Source: Volvox africanus
Lineage: Eukaryota; Chlorophyta; Chlorophyceae; Chlamydomonadales; Volvocaceae
Direction of reading: 5' to 3'
NCBI GenBank assembly: GCA_030268105.1
Contig: BSDZ01000022.1
Coordinates: forward strand, 1 to 64,000
Length of the DNA: 64,000 nucleotides
Below are positions 63,711-64,000 of the stretch, in pieces. The stretch's first letter is position 1. Every line of letters starts with the position of its first letter. Under the pieces are notes generated by a model. The model worked only from the letters and a program-made list of their open reading frames with translations. It had not been told where the DNA came from and searched no databases. Made by a program: the position numbers and the translations under genes.

Positions 63711-64000
63711 GAGTATCAAGGTGCACGGTGCACAACCCACACGCTATGGCATGGGAATGATGACCCACCCTGGCCGATGGTGGGTTCAGAGAAATGACAC
63801 ATCGTCAGTCAAGCGCCGCACACACGTCGCTGCATAATATAATGTAAGAACAAATGGCATTTTACCTATCGAAGTCAAAACTCACCAACTGGAAGCAGGC
63901 GATCGATAACTTACACACTTCACAATGCAAACAGATGTCTCGCTCGTTCACCCTGTATTAGGAAGGTGCACTGGACGGATAACTTTTGTCAGGCCTCTTT

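Larger units (their letters stand above)
61808..64000. repeat. U2/tRNA-Thr array unit 7 (cut by the window edge)
   Basis: Continues to the edge without reaching its TACCC tract, so the array extends further. Its left end carries unit 1-3-type bases (CTTCACATCC, GCTGCAATAC) and the rest unit 4-6-type bases. Confidence 0.95.

Noticed and set aside
47853..63740. ORFs of 70-121 codons repeated in every array unit
   Set aside because: The units are nearly identical in DNA, so conservation says nothing about coding. The 92-codon minus frame overlaps U2, and the 80/85-codon frames overlap the tRNA.
47828..64000. CRISPR array
   Set aside because: The units are 2.3 kb and direct, with genes inside. 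There are no short repeats with unique spacers, and the DNA is eukaryotic.

Overview
The window looks like nuclear DNA of a green alga, most probably a volvocine (Chlamydomonas/Volvox-type) chlorophyte. The signs are GC-rich, alanine/proline/glycine-rich exons cut by many short GT-AG introns; very frequent microsatellites; a proline-rich, cell-wall-type orphan protein; a TGTAA element at a sensible distance after one stop codon; and chromodomain Ty3/gypsy retrotransposons. The species call is inference. The gene identifications rest on recalled family motifs and on splice sites that keep the reading frame, not on a database search.

Region 1 (1-23,200) is genic. A tubulin-folding cofactor E gene (TBCE, minus, 340-4,234, 3' end not resolved) has a CAP-Gly exon followed by leucine-rich-repeat exons. 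A PX-BAR sorting nexin gene (SNX1/SNX2 type, minus, 6,277-12,877) has ten placed exons. An SPT2 chromatin-protein gene (plus, about 15,033-19,004) carries the acidic/basic SPT2 C-terminus on three exons. A proline-rich orphan gene (minus, 21,735 to about 23,147) has three exons that join in frame. Introns and spacers hold many simple repeats, including 63 exact copies of a hexamer directly beside a splice donor.

Region 2 (about 23,200-47,828) is AT-richer and repeat-dominated. It holds a 616-bp microsatellite-rich inverted repeat, a family of ACTATAGT-rich palindromic repeats, a gag/leader fragment, the 3' end of an unknown spliced ORF, a full-length Ty3/gypsy chromovirus (family A, 29,516-36,986, two 824-bp LTRs), a 2.3-kb block with 143-bp terminal inverted repeats around a decayed pol fragment, and a second chromovirus (family B, 39,455-47,828). 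Element B is damaged three ways: a family A solo LTR sits in its chromodomain region, a copy of its own LTR plus leader replaces the protease active site, and its 5' LTR is cut off by the array to the right. All retroelement coding regions are on the minus strand. Both families carry an in-frame UAG at the same place between gag and protease-pol.

Region 3 (47,828 to the right edge) is a tandem array of at least seven about 2.33-kb units. Each unit contains one U2 snRNA gene (189 nt, minus), one tRNA-Thr(UGU) gene (72 nt, minus) and, between units, a (TACCC)n tract of 16-22 copies. Outside this tract, five complete units have the same length, 2,243 bp. This mixed U2/tRNA array, which ends inside an LTR, is the most distinctive system in the window.
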